Shown: positions 29,276 through 38,870 of the stretch, in pieces
Layout of the letters: every line of letters begins with the position of its first letter
Numbering within the stretch: the first letter of the stretch is position 1
Origin: Streptomyces sp. 6-11-2
GTDB lineage: Bacteria; Actinomycetota; Actinomycetes; Streptomycetales; Streptomycetaceae
Length of the DNA: 64,000 nucleotides
Assembly: GCF_006540305.1 (NCBI RefSeq)
Contig: NZ_BJOR01000001.1
Span: 5,270,001 to 5,334,000, forward strand
Direction of reading: 5' to 3'
The notes under the pieces: generated by a model
Told to the model about the DNA's origin: nothing
Database searches by the model: none
Seen by the model: the letters and a program-made list of their open reading frames with translations, nothing else
Made by a program: the position numbers and the translations under genes

Positions 29276-30892
29276 GTGAACGTCCGACGTCCCGGAGCGC
29301 TGAGCGTGGATCAGTTGGCCCTGCTGTTCGTCGTGTTGCTGGGGGCCGTGATCAGCGTCCCGGTCGGCGACCGGTTCGGGCTGCCCGCGCCGGTCCTGAT
29401 GACGCTGCTCGGGATCGTCCTCGCGGTGCTCGGCTTCGTGCCGAACGTCGACATCCCGCCCGCTCTGATCCTGCCCACCCTGCTGCCGCCGCTGCTCTAC
29501 GCCGCCGTACGGCGTACCTCCTGGCGGCAGTTCACGGCGCACAAACGGCCGATCTTCCTGCTGGCCGTGGCGCTGGTGTTCGTCACCACCTTCTGTGTCG
29601 CCCTCGTCTCGCACGCCATCGTGCCGGGGCTGTCCGTCGCCGCGGCCGTGGCCCTGGGCGCGCTGGTCGCGCCGCCCGACCCGGTCGCGGCGACCGCGGT
29701 GGCCGGGCAGCTCGGGCTGCCGCGCCGCCTGGTGTCGATCCTGGAGGGCGAGGGGCTGTTCAACGACGTCACCGCCATCGTCCTCTACCACGTGGCGATC
29801 GCCGCCGCCGTCAGCGGGGAGTTCTCGGCCTGGCGGGCCGGGCTGGACCTGGTGCTGTCCGCGGTGGTGGCGGTGGCCGTGGGCATGGCGCTCGGCTGGG
29901 GCACGAACAAGGTGCTGGACCTGCTGGGGGACCCGACCCTGCAGATCGGGCTGACGCTGCTCGTGCCGTACGCCTCCTACGTGCTGGCCGAGGAGCTCCA
30001 CGGCTCCGGCGTCCTCGCCGTGCTCACCACCGCGCTGTTCCTCGCCGAGTACGCCGCCGACGCCGACGACGTGCTGACCCGGCTGGCCGGGCACACCGTC
30101 TGGGACGTCGTGGACACGCTCGTCACCGGGGTCGCGTTCGGGCTGATCGGCCTCGAACTGCACAACGCGCTGCGCACCGCCTCGGGCCGGTGGGGCGAGC
30201 TGCTGGGCTGGGCGGGCGCGGTCGTGGCCGTGGTGGTGCTCGTACGGCTGGTGTGGCTGCTTCCGGCCTCCTGGCTCACCAGACGGCTGCACGCGCTGCG
30301 GGACTACGAGGAGGACATCCCGATGACCTGGCGGGAGAGCGTCGTCATGTGGTGGTCCGGAATGCGCGGTGTGGCCTCGGTGGCGCTCGCCCTGGCCATT
30401 CCGCTGAAGACGGACAGCGGCGCGCCCTTCCCCGACCGGGACGAGATCGTGTTCATCGCCTTCGGGGTGATCATGGCGACGCTGGTGCTCCAGGGGCTCA
30501 CACTGCCGTGGCTGGTCAAACGGCTGGGGGTGCGGGCGGACACCGAACGGGAGAAGGCGTTCGAGGAGGAGCTGGCGGCGCGGGCGGCGCGGGCGGCCAG
30601 GCGGCGGCTGCGGGAGATCGAGGCGGTCGAGGAACTGCCGGAGGAGCTGTCCGAGCAGATGCTGCGGCGGGCCTTCGACATCGGGCTGCGGATCAGCCCG
30701 CAGTGGGGCGAGGAGGAGCGCCGGGAGGGCCACGACAAGCGCGTACGGCGGCTGAAGCGGTTGCGGCGGATCCAGAGCGAGATGCTCAGCGCGGCGCGGC
30801 ACGAGGTGCTGGCGGCGCGCCGGGAACCGGGGGCCGACCCGGAGATCGTGGACCGGGTACTGCGCCACCTGGATGTACGCAGTCTGCGGTGA
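29276..30892 (+). CDS. Na+/H+ antiporter (CPA1 family)
   Basis: 538 residues with about 12 membrane segments and a 120-residue charged cytoplasmic tail. GEGLFNDVTAIVLYHVAIAAA carries the Asp of the ion site; PPDPVAATAVAGQLGLP is also typical. Exchanges sodium for protons for pH and ion balance. GTG 29276 or GTG 29306 (VDQLALLFVVLLGAV) are both possible starts; neither ribosome-binding site decides. Confidence 0.9.
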   Translation: MNVRRPGALSVDQLALLFVVLLGAVISVPVGDRFGLPAPVLMTLLGIVLAVLGFVPNVDIPPALILPTLLPPLLYAAVRRTSWRQFTAHKRPIFLLAVALVFVTTFCVALVSHAIVPGLSVAAAVALGALVAPPDPVAATAVAGQLGLPRRLVSILEGEGLFNDVTAIVLYHVAIAAAVSGEFSAWRAGLDLVLSAVVAVAVGMALGWGTNKVLDLLGDPTLQIGLTLLVPYASYVLAEELHGSGVLAVLTTALFLAEYAADADDVLTRLAGHTVWDVVDTLVTGVAFGLIGLELHNALRTASGRWGELLGWAGAVVAVVVLVRLVWLLPASWLTRRLHALRDYEEDIPMTWRESVVMWWSGMRGVASVALALAIPLKTDSGAPFPDRDEIVFIAFGVIMATLVLQGLTLPWLVKRLGVRADTEREKAFEEELAARAARAARRRLREIEAVEELPEELSEQMLRRAFDIGLRISPQWGEEERREGHDKRVRRLKRLRRIQSEMLSAARHEVLAARREPGADPEIVDRVLRHLDVRSLR

Positions 30893-30944
30893 GCCCCGCT
30901 CGGCGTACGGGACCGGCCGGTGCCGTCTCGGTACGCTCGCGACC

Positions 30945-31685
30945 ATGAGTCGCAACGTCGTCATCAGCGGGGGCGGAACGGGGATCGGACTCGCCGCGGC
31001 GCGGACCTTCGCGGCCGACGGGGACCGGGTGCTGCTGCTCGGGCGGCGGGGCGAGGTGCTGCACCGGGCCGGGGTGCCGGGTGCGCTGACGTTCGCCGCG
31101 GACGTGGGTGACGTGGCCGGGGTGCGGTCGGTCGCCCGGTTCGTGGCCGACGAGCTCGGGGCGGTGGACGTGCTGATCCACAGCGCCGGAGGGTCGGGGC
31201 GGCTGGAGCCCGGGGTGGAGCGGGAGGATCCGCTCGACCTCGTCGCCGACAACTGGTCGGTCAACTTCCGGATCAACACCCTGACCGCCGTGCTGCTCAC
31301 GGAGGCCCTCAAGGAGCGGCTCGCCGAGCCGGGCGGCCGGGTGCTGTTCCTCAGTTCCATCGCCGCCTACCGCGGTTCGGGCAGCGGCGCCTACGCCGCC
31401 TCCAAGGCCGCCCTGCATCCCTACGCCCACGATCTGGCCCGCCAGTTGGGCCCGCGCGGGATCACGGTGAACCTGGTTGCGCCCGGGTACGTCGAGGACA
31501 CCGACTTCTTCGGCGACGCGATGGACGACGCCCGCCGCGAACGGCTCATCGCCGAGACCTCCACCGGCCGCCCCGGTACCCCGGGCGACATCGCGGCCAC
31601 CCTCCACTGGCTCGCCTCCCCGTCCGCCGGCCACATCACCTCCCAGATCATCCAGGTGAACGGCGGCGCGGAACGCGGCCACTGA
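30945..31685 (+). CDS. Short-chain dehydrogenase/reductase
   Basis: 246 residues. NAD(P) motif SGGGTGIGLAAA, Asn of NFRINTL, Ser in FLSSIAAYRGSGSG and the YAASK catalytic pair are seen. Substrate not predictable. ATG 30945 lies 7 bases after TACGCT (30932-30937), a leaderless-type promoter. Not obviously linked to its neighbours. Confidence 0.92.
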   Translation: MSRNVVISGGGTGIGLAAARTFAADGDRVLLLGRRGEVLHRAGVPGALTFAADVGDVAGVRSVARFVADELGAVDVLIHSAGGSGRLEPGVEREDPLDLVADNWSVNFRINTLTAVLLTEALKERLAEPGGRVLFLSSIAAYRGSGSGAYAASKAALHPYAHDLARQLGPRGITVNLVAPGYVEDTDFFGDAMDDARRERLIAETSTGRPGTPGDIAATLHWLASPSAGHITSQIIQVNGGAERGH

Positions 31686-32086
31686 GCCCGCAGCGCGCCC
31701 ACGGCCACCGAACACGCGCCGCTGGGCGGCCGACGATCACCGCGGACGGTACGCGGCGACCGGACCGACGACGGTGGGCCCGGCCCCGGTGGTGCGCGCC
31801 TGCCTGTCGGGAGAGCGTGGGGCCCGTGCGCCTGACGTGCCCCGACCGGTCTGCGTGGCCGGGGCGGTCCTGGCGCCTGGCGGCCCGCTCCCAGTCGGCG
31901 TTGGCTGGGTGGTTCGCTCAGGCTGAGCCTGCTGTGCGGGCGCGGGCGCTCTGCTGGCATGCGTGCCGCTGGGCGGCCGACGAGCGTCCCCGGCCGCCCA
32001 GCGGCGTCGATGCGTGGTCCTGAGGACGGACGTGCGCCTGCCGGTCGGGGGAGCGCGGGGCTCGGGTACCGGTGGTGGGTGGGTGG
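31686..32086. other. Gene-free stretch with degenerate duplicated segment
   Basis: No supported gene between converging SDR and MscS genes. Two related segments of about 100 bp recur 245 bp apart: GCCGCTGGGCGGCCGACGA at 31718 and 31965, followed 60-70 bases later by TGCGCGCCTGCC (31793) or TGCGCCTGCC (32033). Short frames here look like noise. Confidence 0.5.
31965..32005. terminator. Hairpin between SDR and MscS genes
   Basis: 12-bp perfect stem GCCGCTGGGCGG / CCGCCCAGCGGC with a 17-base loop, between convergent genes; likely a terminator for one or both. Confidence 0.55.
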
Positions 32087-33178
32087 TCAGCCGGAGGCCG
32101 GCTGGGAGTTGTCGAAGGTGGGGTGGGGCGTGCCGTCGTGGGGTGCGGTGGCGTTGGCTGTGGTGACGCGGGGGAGGGCGTAGGGGTGGTGTTCGGAGAG
32201 CCAGCGGAGCATCTGCTCGCGGACCACGACCCGTACCGTCCAGATGTCGTCGGCGTCCTTCGCCGTCACCAGCGCCCGTACCTGCATCGTGGTCGGCGTC
32301 GTGTCCGTGACCACCAGGTTGTAGGCGCGGCCGTCCCAGGCCGGGCACTCGCGCAGGATGTCGCGCAGCTTCTCGCGCATCGCGTCCATCGGCGCCCGGT
32401 GGTCGAGGTGGAAGAAGACGGTGCCGGTCATCTGCGGGGTGCCGCGCGACCAGTTCTCGAACGGGTTGGACGTGAAGTACGACACCGGCATGGTGATCCG
32501 GCGCTCGTCCCAGGTCCGTACCGTCAGGAAGGTCAGCGTGATCTCCTCGACCGTGCCCCACTCGCCGTTGACGACCACGGTGTCGCCGATCCGCACCATG
32601 TCGCCGAAGGCGATCTGCAGCCCCGCGAACATGTTGCTCAGCGTGGACTGCGCGGCGACACCGGCGACGATGCCGAGGAGGCCGGCCGAGGCCAGCAGTG
32701 AGGCACCGGCCGCGCGCATCGCCGGGAAGGTCAGCAGCATCGAGGCCGCCGCCACCACGATGACCACCGCCGAGACCACGCGCATGATCAGCTCGACCTG
32801 GGTGCGCACCCGCCGCACCCGGGCCGGATCCCGGTGCGCCCGGGCGTTGGCGTAGCGCGTGTACGTGGTCTCGACGACGGCCCCCGCGATCCGGATCACC
32901 AGCCAGGCCGCCGACCCGATCAGCACCAGGGTCAGCGTCCGGCCGATGCCGACCCGGTGCTGCTCCAGCAACTGGGCCTGGTCGTAGGAGCCGCGCAGCA
33001 GGGCGGCGCACAACACGAGCTGGTAGGGGACGCGGGCACGACGCAGCAGGCCCCACAACGGCTTGTCGTGGTGCCGTTCGTCGGCCTTGCGCAGCAGCAG
33101 GTCGGTGGCCCAGTCGATGACCAGTGTGAGGACGACCGAGCCGCCGACGACGATCAGAGGGCGGAGTACGTTCTCCAT
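32087..33178 (-). CDS. MscS-family mechanosensitive channel
   Basis: 363 residues. Four N-terminal membrane segments then the pore helix and beta domain: LLASAGLLGIVAGVAAQSTLSNMFAGLQIAFGDMVRIGDTVVV, the MscS core. It would release osmolytes on hypo-osmotic shock. ATG 33178 lies 7 bases downstream of TAGGTT (33191-33186, minus strand), a leaderless-type promoter. The long C-terminal domain (VFFHLDHRAPMDAMREKL...) is typical of the larger MscS-like channels. Confidence 0.92.
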   Translation of the reverse strand: MENVLRPLIVVGGSVVLTLVIDWATDLLLRKADERHHDKPLWGLLRRARVPYQLVLCAALLRGSYDQAQLLEQHRVGIGRTLTLVLIGSAAWLVIRIAGAVVETTYTRYANARAHRDPARVRRVRTQVELIMRVVSAVVIVVAAASMLLTFPAMRAAGASLLASAGLLGIVAGVAAQSTLSNMFAGLQIAFGDMVRIGDTVVVNGEWGTVEEITLTFLTVRTWDERRITMPVSYFTSNPFENWSRGTPQMTGTVFFHLDHRAPMDAMREKLRDILRECPAWDGRAYNLVVTDTTPTTMQVRALVTAKDADDIWTVRVVVREQMLRWLSEHHPYALPRVTTANATAPHDGTPHPTFDNSQPASG

Positions 33179-33326
33179 GCCTGCGAACCTAACCCGCGAC
33201 GCGCGGTGTGAACATGTGTGGATGTGGAGATCGCGGGTAGGGCGGGGCGGTGTGACGAGGCTCTCTTCGGGCGGAGGCGTACCGCGGTGGGCCGACGCCG
33301 TCGTACCCGGCTGGCACCATGGGCCC

Positions 33327-33905
33327 ATGAACATCGTGCTCTTCCACTCGACCTATGGCCTCGGACCCGCGGTGCGTCAGGCCGCGAACCGGCTGCGTGC
33401 CGCCGGGCATGAGGTGTGGACGCCGGATCTCTTCGAGGGCCGTACGTTCGACACCGTCGAGGAGGGCAGGGCCTGCCAGGAATCGATCGGCAAGGACGAA
33501 CTGCTCAAGCGGGCCGTGCTGGCCGCGGCGCCCTACTCGGAGCGGGGCCTGGTCTACGCCGGGTTCTCGTTCGGGGCCGCCACCGCGCAGACGCTCGCCC
33601 TCGGCGACGAGAAGGCCCGCGGACTGCTCCTGCTGCACGGCACCTCGGACGTCGCGCCGAACGCGAGCGCCGACGGCCTGCCCGTCCAGCTGCACGTGGC
33701 CGAGCCCGACCCGTTCGAGCCGGACGACTGGTTGAGCGCCTGGTACCTCCAGATGGGCCGGACCGGCGCCGACGTGGAGGTCTACCGCTACGCCGGGGCC
33801 GGCCACCTCTACACCGACCCCGACCTGCCGGACTACGACGAGGAGGCCGCCGAGGCCACCTGGCGGGTGGCGCTCGGCTTCCTCGCGGAGCTCGAAACCG
33901 ACTAG
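33327..33905 (+). CDS. Dienelactone hydrolase-like alpha/beta hydrolase
   Basis: 192 residues. DLH fold: HSTYGLGPAVRQAANRLRAAGHEVWTPDLFEG, nucleophile elbow GFSFGAATAQ and catalytic His in GAGHLYTD. The nucleophile is Ser rather than the Cys of true dienelactone hydrolases, so the substrate is uncertain. ATG 33327 lies 6 bases after CACCAT (33315-33320). The TAG stop coincides with the tip of the adjacent repeat element. Confidence 0.85.
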   Translation: MNIVLFHSTYGLGPAVRQAANRLRAAGHEVWTPDLFEGRTFDTVEEGRACQESIGKDELLKRAVLAAAPYSERGLVYAGFSFGAATAQTLALGDEKARGLLLLHGTSDVAPNASADGLPVQLHVAEPDPFEPDDWLSAWYLQMGRTGADVEVYRYAGAGHLYTDPDLPDYDEEAAEATWRVALGFLAELETD

Positions 33906-34095
33906 GGCCTCTCGTTTGGATCATGCCGGGCTCGCGGGCCCTGGCACCGCTCCCCCAAGCTCTTCGAGCAGGGGGTACCCCCAGCCGCGTTGTCGTCGGT
34001 CGGCAGGGCTCCGCCCTGCCGCCCTCCTCCGCCGTGCGACGCACGGCACCGGACCCCGCTCTCCCTGATCCGGCCTGATCCAAACGAAAGACCCT
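33904..34095. mobile_element. MITE-like element, 192 bp
   Basis: Terminal inverted repeats of 20 bp match at 18 positions: AGGGCCTCTCGTTTGGATCA at 33904-33923 and the complement of 34076-34095 (AGGGTCTTTCGTTTGGATCA). No coding capacity. A CCCCCA...GGGGGTACCCCCA hairpin (33952-33983) lies inside. Outer bases read CTAG at the left and CTGG at the right. The structure suggests a non-autonomous transposon related to an IS with these ends. Confidence 0.75.
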
Positions 34096-34113
34096 GGGGC
34101 CGCCGGCCAGGGC

Positions 34114-35775
34114 TCAGACCGGGTCGTAGGCGCGTTCGATCTTCTGCGTGCCGCTGCGTGTGCGGTACGAACGGGTCCAGGCCGAGGTCGCGTTCGGGCT
34201 CGTGCGGTCGGACAGCACGTAGTAGTCCATCTGCGCGCGGTCGGCGGTCAGGTCCAGCACGCCGTAGCCGTGGCGGTCGGTGTCGACCCAGTGGACGTGC
34301 CGGTTGGCGGCGCGGATCACCGGCGCGGCGATCGCCGAGACCGTGCCCTCGGGAACCTTGACGAAGTCGTCGAGGTTGTCGGAGGTCACCGAGGTGACCA
34401 CGAACTCTGTGGCGGCGGACGCCGACAGCGGGTACGTGCCGGCGTCCACCGGGACGTCGTTGGCCCACGCCATGTGGATGTCGCCGGTCAGGAAGACGGT
34501 GTTGCGGATGGCGTTCGCGCGCAGATGGGACAGCAGTTCGCGGCGGTCGTCGGTGTAGCCGTCCCACTGGTCGGTGTTGATGGCCAGGCCCTCCCGCGGC
34601 AGCCCGAGCAGCTCGGCGAGCGGCCTCAGCAGGTCGGCGGAGAGCGAGCCGATGACGAACGGCGCGATCATCACCGAGTTGCCGACCAGTCGCCAGGTGG
34701 TGTTCGACGCCTTCAACCCGGCCTTCAGCCAGTCGAGTTGGGCGCGTCCGGTGATCGTTCGGTCCGGATCGTCGACCGAGCCGCTGCCCGTGGCGGCCTG
34801 CTGCGAGCGGAAGGAACGCAGATCCAGCAGGGACAGATCGGCCAGCTTGCCGAAGCGCAGCCGCCGGTAGGTGGTGCCCTCGACCGCCGTGCGCACCGGC
34901 ATCCACTCGAAGTAGGCCTGCCGGGCGGCCGCCACGCGGGCGGTCCAGGTCCCCTCGGCGCCCTCGGTGTGGTTGACCGCGCCGCCCGACCAGGCGTTGT
35001 CCGCGAACTCGTGGTCGTCCCAGATGGCGATGACCGGCGCGCTGTGGTGCAGCGCCCGCAGATCGGGGTCGGTCTTGTACGTCGCGTGCCGGGTGCGGTA
35101 GTCGGCGAGGCCGAGGATCTCGTGCGCGGGAACGTGCGGCCGCACCACCTTGCCGCGGGCCGCGAACTCCCCCGACTCGTACTCGTAGATGTAGTCGCCG
35201 AGGTGAAGCCAGGCGTCGAGGTCGCCGCGGGCCGCGAGGTGGCGGTAGGCCGCGAAGTGGCCGGCCTCCCAGTTGGCGCAGGAGACCACGCCGAAGCGCA
35301 GGTTGGCGACGGCGGCGTCGGCGGCGGGCGCGGTGCGGGTGCGGGCGATGGGGGAGTCGGTGCCCCCGGCCGAGAAGCGGAACCAGTAGTCGGTGGCCGG
35401 GCGCAGCCCCCGGACGTCGGCCTTGACGGTGTGGTCGGAGGCGGCCGTCGCGGTGGTCGAGCCCTCGGCGACGACGTCGGTGAACCCCTTGTCCCCGGCC
35501 ACCGCCCAGCGCACCTCGGTGTCCGGGCCCAGCCCGGAGCCGGGCACCGCCTCGGGGACGGGGGTCACGCGGGTCCACAGCAGGACGCCGTCCGGCAGAG
35601 GATCGCCGGAGGCGACGCCGTGCAGGAAGGCGGGCGCACCGGTGGCGGCGCGTGCGGGCAGCGCGGCGGCGAGCGGGCCCGCCAGTACGGCGCCCGCCGC
35701 CGCGGCCTTGACGAACGTACGGCGGCGCGCGACGGGTGAGTCGGCGCTCTCGAGGTGGCACTGTCGACTGGTCAC
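34114..35775 (-). CDS. phoD: PhoD-type alkaline phosphatase/phosphodiesterase, Tat-secreted
   Basis: 553 residues. A Tat signal ([18 protein letters not shown], cleavage after ARA near 43) leads to a fibronectin-like N-terminal domain and the PhoD metallophosphatase domain: [43 protein letters not shown]. Scavenges phosphate from esters outside the cell, needing Ca/Fe in characterised members. GTG 35775 lies 8 bases after TAATCT (35789-35784, minus strand). I found no GTTCACC-type PHO box repeats in the gap. Confidence 0.93.
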   Translation of the reverse strand: MTSRQCHLESADSPVARRRTFVKAAAAGAVLAGPLAAALPARAATGAPAFLHGVASGDPLPDGVLLWTRVTPVPEAVPGSGLGPDTEVRWAVAGDKGFTDVVAEGSTTATAASDHTVKADVRGLRPATDYWFRFSAGGTDSPIARTRTAPAADAAVANLRFGVVSCANWEAGHFAAYRHLAARGDLDAWLHLGDYIYEYESGEFAARGKVVRPHVPAHEILGLADYRTRHATYKTDPDLRALHHSAPVIAIWDDHEFADNAWSGGAVNHTEGAEGTWTARVAAARQAYFEWMPVRTAVEGTTYRRLRFGKLADLSLLDLRSFRSQQAATGSGSVDDPDRTITGRAQLDWLKAGLKASNTTWRLVGNSVMIAPFVIGSLSADLLRPLAELLGLPREGLAINTDQWDGYTDDRRELLSHLRANAIRNTVFLTGDIHMAWANDVPVDAGTYPLSASAATEFVVTSVTSDNLDDFVKVPEGTVSAIAAPVIRAANRHVHWVDTDRHGYGVLDLTADRAQMDYYVLSDRTSPNATSAWTRSYRTRSGTQKIERAYDPV

Positions 35776-35802
35776 GGGCGATCAGATTACTGACCGGTAA
35801 GT

Positions 35803-35844
35803 GCGAAGAGCGGGCGAACCGGAAAAGGTTCGCCCGCTCTTCGC
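35803..35844 (-). terminator. Terminator after the DsbA-like gene
   Basis: Perfect 18-bp stem GCGAAGAGCGGGCGAACC with a 6-base GGAAAA loop, between the DsbA-like gene and phoD, both on the minus strand. It separates phoD from the upstream operon. Confidence 0.85.
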
Positions 35845-35880
35845 GCGGGATTCACGGCAGGCGGCGGCGCCGCCCGGGGA

Positions 35881-36699
35881 TCAGCCCTTGAGGGCCGCGT
35901 CCAACGCCGCGTTGAACTCGTCCGCCGTCATCGGCGGGTTCTGGGTGCCGGGGGTGGTCACCTTCTTGCCGTCCATGACCAGGCTCGGGGTGCCGTCCAC
36001 ACCGTCCTTGTTGTTGTCGAAGGTCTTCGACATGGCGACCGCCCAGGCGTCGTACTTGCCGCTCTTGACGTCGTCGCGGAACGACGCGTTGTTCTTCAGG
36101 GCCGGCACGGTGTCCGCCACCTTGATGAGGTAGTCGTCGCTCTTGAACTTGTCGTCGGTCTCCTCCGGGTGCCACTTCTTCGAGTACAGCGCGGACTTGT
36201 ACTCGAGGAACGCCTCGGGGCTGACGTTGAGCGCGGCGCCCATGGCGCTCATCGAGTTCTTGGAGCCCTCGCCGTTGTCGTGGTTGTCGATGAAGGTGCC
36301 GCCGATGTACTGGAGCTTGAACTTGCCGTCGTCGACATCCTTCTTGACGGTCGCGCCGACCGCTTCCTCGAACTGGCCGCAGATCGGGCAGCGCGGGTCC
36401 TCGTAGATCTTGAGGGTCTTCTGGGCCGAGCTCTTGCCGATGACCACGGTCGTGCCGTCGGTGCCGGTGGTGTTGGCCGGGGCGACGACCTTCTCGTCCT
36501 TCACGGCCTCCCAGTGGCTGGGCTTGTTGGCCTGGACGACGGCGTAGCCGATGCCGCCGGCCGCCGCCAGCACGGCCACGACCGCGCACGCCACGGTTAT
36601 CTGCCGCTTGGCCTTGGCCCGCTTGGCGTCGCGCTCGCGCTCGGCGCGCAGCCGCTCCCGGGCCGCCGTCTTCGCCGTCTGGCTGTTCCGCTTGCTCAT
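35881..36699 (-). CDS. Membrane-anchored DsbA-like thiol oxidoreductase
   Basis: 272 residues. Basic cytoplasmic tail, one membrane anchor (about 34-55), then an extracytoplasmic thioredoxin fold with active site C104-P-I-C107 (DPRCPICGQF) and cis-Pro segment GTPSLVMDGK. Likely forms or shuffles disulfides in secreted proteins, similar to mycobacterial DsbA-like proteins. ATG 36699 with AGGAGA upstream. It follows a multi-spanning membrane protein by 86 bases and may receive electrons from or pass them to it. Confidence 0.9.
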   Translation of the reverse strand: MSKRNSQTAKTAARERLRAERERDAKRAKAKRQITVACAVVAVLAAAGGIGYAVVQANKPSHWEAVKDEKVVAPANTTGTDGTTVVIGKSSAQKTLKIYEDPRCPICGQFEEAVGATVKKDVDDGKFKLQYIGGTFIDNHDNGEGSKNSMSAMGAALNVSPEAFLEYKSALYSKKWHPEETDDKFKSDDYLIKVADTVPALKNNASFRDDVKSGKYDAWAVAMSKTFDNNKDGVDGTPSLVMDGKKVTTPGTQNPPMTADEFNAALDAALKG

Positions 36700-36785
36700 G
36701 GTGGTGTTCTCCTGTGGGACGCGCAGCTTCGTGCGCGGGACTACGAATGGGGACTGGTCGTGCTCGGGGCGCCCGGGGTCGTCGC

Positions 36786-37505
36786 TCAGACGAGTGCGAG
36801 GGCGTCCGGGCACGGCGGTCCGCGCCGTCCCAGGGAGTGCACGAGGATGCGGGCGCGCAGCGCGGCGATCCGCGGCGCGGGACGCGCCGGCCGGCCCACC
36901 GAGCGGGTGCTGCGCACCGTGACCGCCGCCACCGCGAGCAGCAGCGGCCGGAAGGTCGTGGCGGCCACCGCGCACAGCAGCTGGGCGAGCGCCCGCTCGC
37001 CGCGGCGCAGCCAGCCGGCCGCGACCAGGCCGACGGCGACGTGCGCGGCCAGCAGCAGCCAGGCCGTGGCCGGGTCGGCGTGCGCGAGCAGTGCGGTCAG
37101 CCGGCCGGTGTCGGTGCCGGTCATCTGGGCCAGCGGGGTGCCGACGTCGGTGTGCCCGCCGCACAGCACGTCGAAGCCGACCGAGCGCAGGGGACCGGCG
37201 ACCGGGCCGCCCGCGGGGCCGTAGCAGAGGTGCTGGCCGGTGGTGAAGACGGTGTCGGCCGCCAGTTCCAACGGGACCAGCAGGGCGGCGATCCGCCCGA
37301 AGCCGCGCTCACGGCCGGCCAGGGCGTAGGAGAGCAGGAACACGGCGACCGCGACCGCGGCCACCGTGTTCAGCGGCAGCGGGACCCGTGACAGCAGCAC
37401 GTGCGACGCGGTGCTGAGCGTCACGACCACGGCCGTGAACAGCGCCGCGCGCACGGCTCTGAGTTTGGTCCCGGATATGTCCATAGCGAGACACGAGTCT
37501 GTCAT
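36786..37505 (-). CDS. Uncharacterised multi-spanning membrane protein
   Basis: 239 residues, not recognised. About five hydrophobic segments (roughly 15-35, 40-58, 65-85, 135-160 and 170-195) and a basic C-terminus. Cysteines occur in a predicted extracytoplasmic loop (QHLCYGP, VLCGGHTDVGTP). The neighbour downstream is a DsbA-like oxidase, so a redox partner role is conceivable but there is no VKOR or DsbB CxxC signature. Starts at ATG 37505 or 37484; neither has a clear ribosome-binding site. Confidence 0.7.
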   Translation of the reverse strand: MTDSCLAMDISGTKLRAVRAALFTAVVVTLSTASHVLLSRVPLPLNTVAAVAVAVFLLSYALAGRERGFGRIAALLVPLELAADTVFTTGQHLCYGPAGGPVAGPLRSVGFDVLCGGHTDVGTPLAQMTGTDTGRLTALLAHADPATAWLLLAAHVAVGLVAAGWLRRGERALAQLLCAVAATTFRPLLLAVAAVTVRSTRSVGRPARPAPRIAALRARILVHSLGRRGPPCPDALALV

Positions 37506-37553
37506 GCGGGCCGGTAAGAGACCCCTAAAGGGTTCCTGTGTGCGGCCCATCCG

Positions 37554-38870
37554 TCACAGACCCGGGATCCCTCCGTTGCGCAGCAGGTCCACGAAGATGC
37601 GGTGGTCGGCACGCGCGCGTGCGCCGTAGGCGTGCGCGAAGTCGGCGAGCAGCGGCGCGAAGCCCTCCTCGTCGCCCGCGATCGCCGCGTCGATGGCCCG
37701 CTCGGTGGAGAACGGCACCAGGGACTCGCCCGACGTGTCGTCCGCCGCCGCGTGCATGGCGGCCGTGGCCCGGCCCAGGTCGGCGACCACCTGCGCGATC
37801 TCCTCCGGGTCGTCGACGTGGTCCCAGTCCAGGTCCACGGTGTACGGCGAGACCTCGGTGACCAGCCGGCCGGCGCCGTCCAGCTCGGTCCAGCCCAGCC
37901 ACGGGTCGGTGTGCGCCTGGAGGGCACGCCGGCAGACCACCGTGCGGTGGCCCTCGTGCTGGAAGTGGTCGTGGATCGCCTGGTCCGTGATGTGCCGGGA
38001 GGCCGCCGCGGTCCGGGCCCGCTGGATGGAGATCACCACGTCGTGCTCCAGGGCGTCGCTGTGGCCCTCCAGGAGGATGTCGTACGACAGACCGGCCGGG
38101 CCGATCCCGTGGCGGCCGACGACGTCCTTGACGCGGTAGGACTCCGGGCGGGCCAGCGAGGCCTCCGGCAGGGTCTCCAGATAGCCGTCGAACGCCGCGA
38201 GGACCTTGTAGCGGGTGGCGGCGTCCAGCTCGACCGCGCCGCCGCCGGGCGCGAAGCGGCGCTCGAAGTCGCGGATCTCGGTCATCGACTCCAGCAGCCC
38301 GGCACGGGTCAGCGAACGGGCGTCACGCAGCGTGTCCAGGAGGGGGCCGTCGGCCGTGTCCAGCGTGAAGGGCGGCACCTCGTCGCTCTTGGCGCCGGTG
38401 GCCAGGGCGTGGATCCGGTCGCGGTAGGCGGTCGCGTAGAGCGTCACCAGCTCGGTGATCCGGTCGTCACTGAGCGCCTTGGCGTACCCGACGAGGGCGA
38501 GAGAGGCGGCGAACCGCTTGAGGTCCCAGGTGAAGGGGCCGACGTAGGCCTCGTCGAAGCCGGTGGCGCTGAAGACCAGCCGGCCGTCGGCGTCCATGTA
38601 GGTGCCGAAGCTCTCCGCGTGCAGGTCGCCGTGGATCCACACGCGCGAGGTGCGGTCGTCGAGGTAGGGTCCGCCGCGCCGGTCGGCGCCCAGGTCGTGG
38701 TGGAAGAGACAGGCCGTGCCCCGGTGGAACGCGAGGGCCGAGGCGGCCATCCTCCGCAGCCTCATGCCGAACGCGGCCGGATCGTCGGCCAGGAGCTCGC
38801 CGAAGACGGTGTCGAGGACGGCGATGATCTCCTTGCCGCGCTGCTCGTCGCTGAGCTGGGGGACCGACAT
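37554..38870 (-). CDS. DUF2252 protein (kinase-like fold)
   Basis: 438 residues. DUF2252 with WIHGDLHAESFGTY (HGD catalytic-loop-like) and FDEAYVGPFTWDLKRFAASL, reminiscent of aminoglycoside/choline kinase-like folds. Substrate unknown. ATG 38870 with AGGAGG upstream. First gene of the minus-strand group, divergent from dnaE. Confidence 0.88.
   Translation of the reverse strand: MSVPQLSDEQRGKEIIAVLDTVFGELLADDPAAFGMRLRRMAASALAFHRGTACLFHHDLGADRRGGPYLDDRTSRVWIHGDLHAESFGTYMDADGRLVFSATGFDEAYVGPFTWDLKRFAASLALVGYAKALSDDRITELVTLYATAYRDRIHALATGAKSDEVPPFTLDTADGPLLDTLRDARSLTRAGLLESMTEIRDFERRFAPGGGAVELDAATRYKVLAAFDGYLETLPEASLARPESYRVKDVVGRHGIGPAGLSYDILLEGHSDALEHDVVISIQRARTAAASRHITDQAIHDHFQHEGHRTVVCRRALQAHTDPWLGWTELDGAGRLVTEVSPYTVDLDWDHVDDPEEIAQVVADLGRATAAMHAAADDTSGESLVPFSTERAIDAAIAGDEEGFAPLLADFAHAYGARARADHRIFVDLLRNGGIPGL

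Noticed and set aside
31817..32023. 68-codon plus-strand frame between SDR and mscS
   Set aside because: No ribosome-binding site, crosses the degenerate repeat and hairpin, and composition is non-coding in character.
35776..35880. PHO box upstream of phoD
   Set aside because: No GTTCACC-type direct repeats are visible; the main structure is the 18-bp terminator hairpin of the upstream operon.
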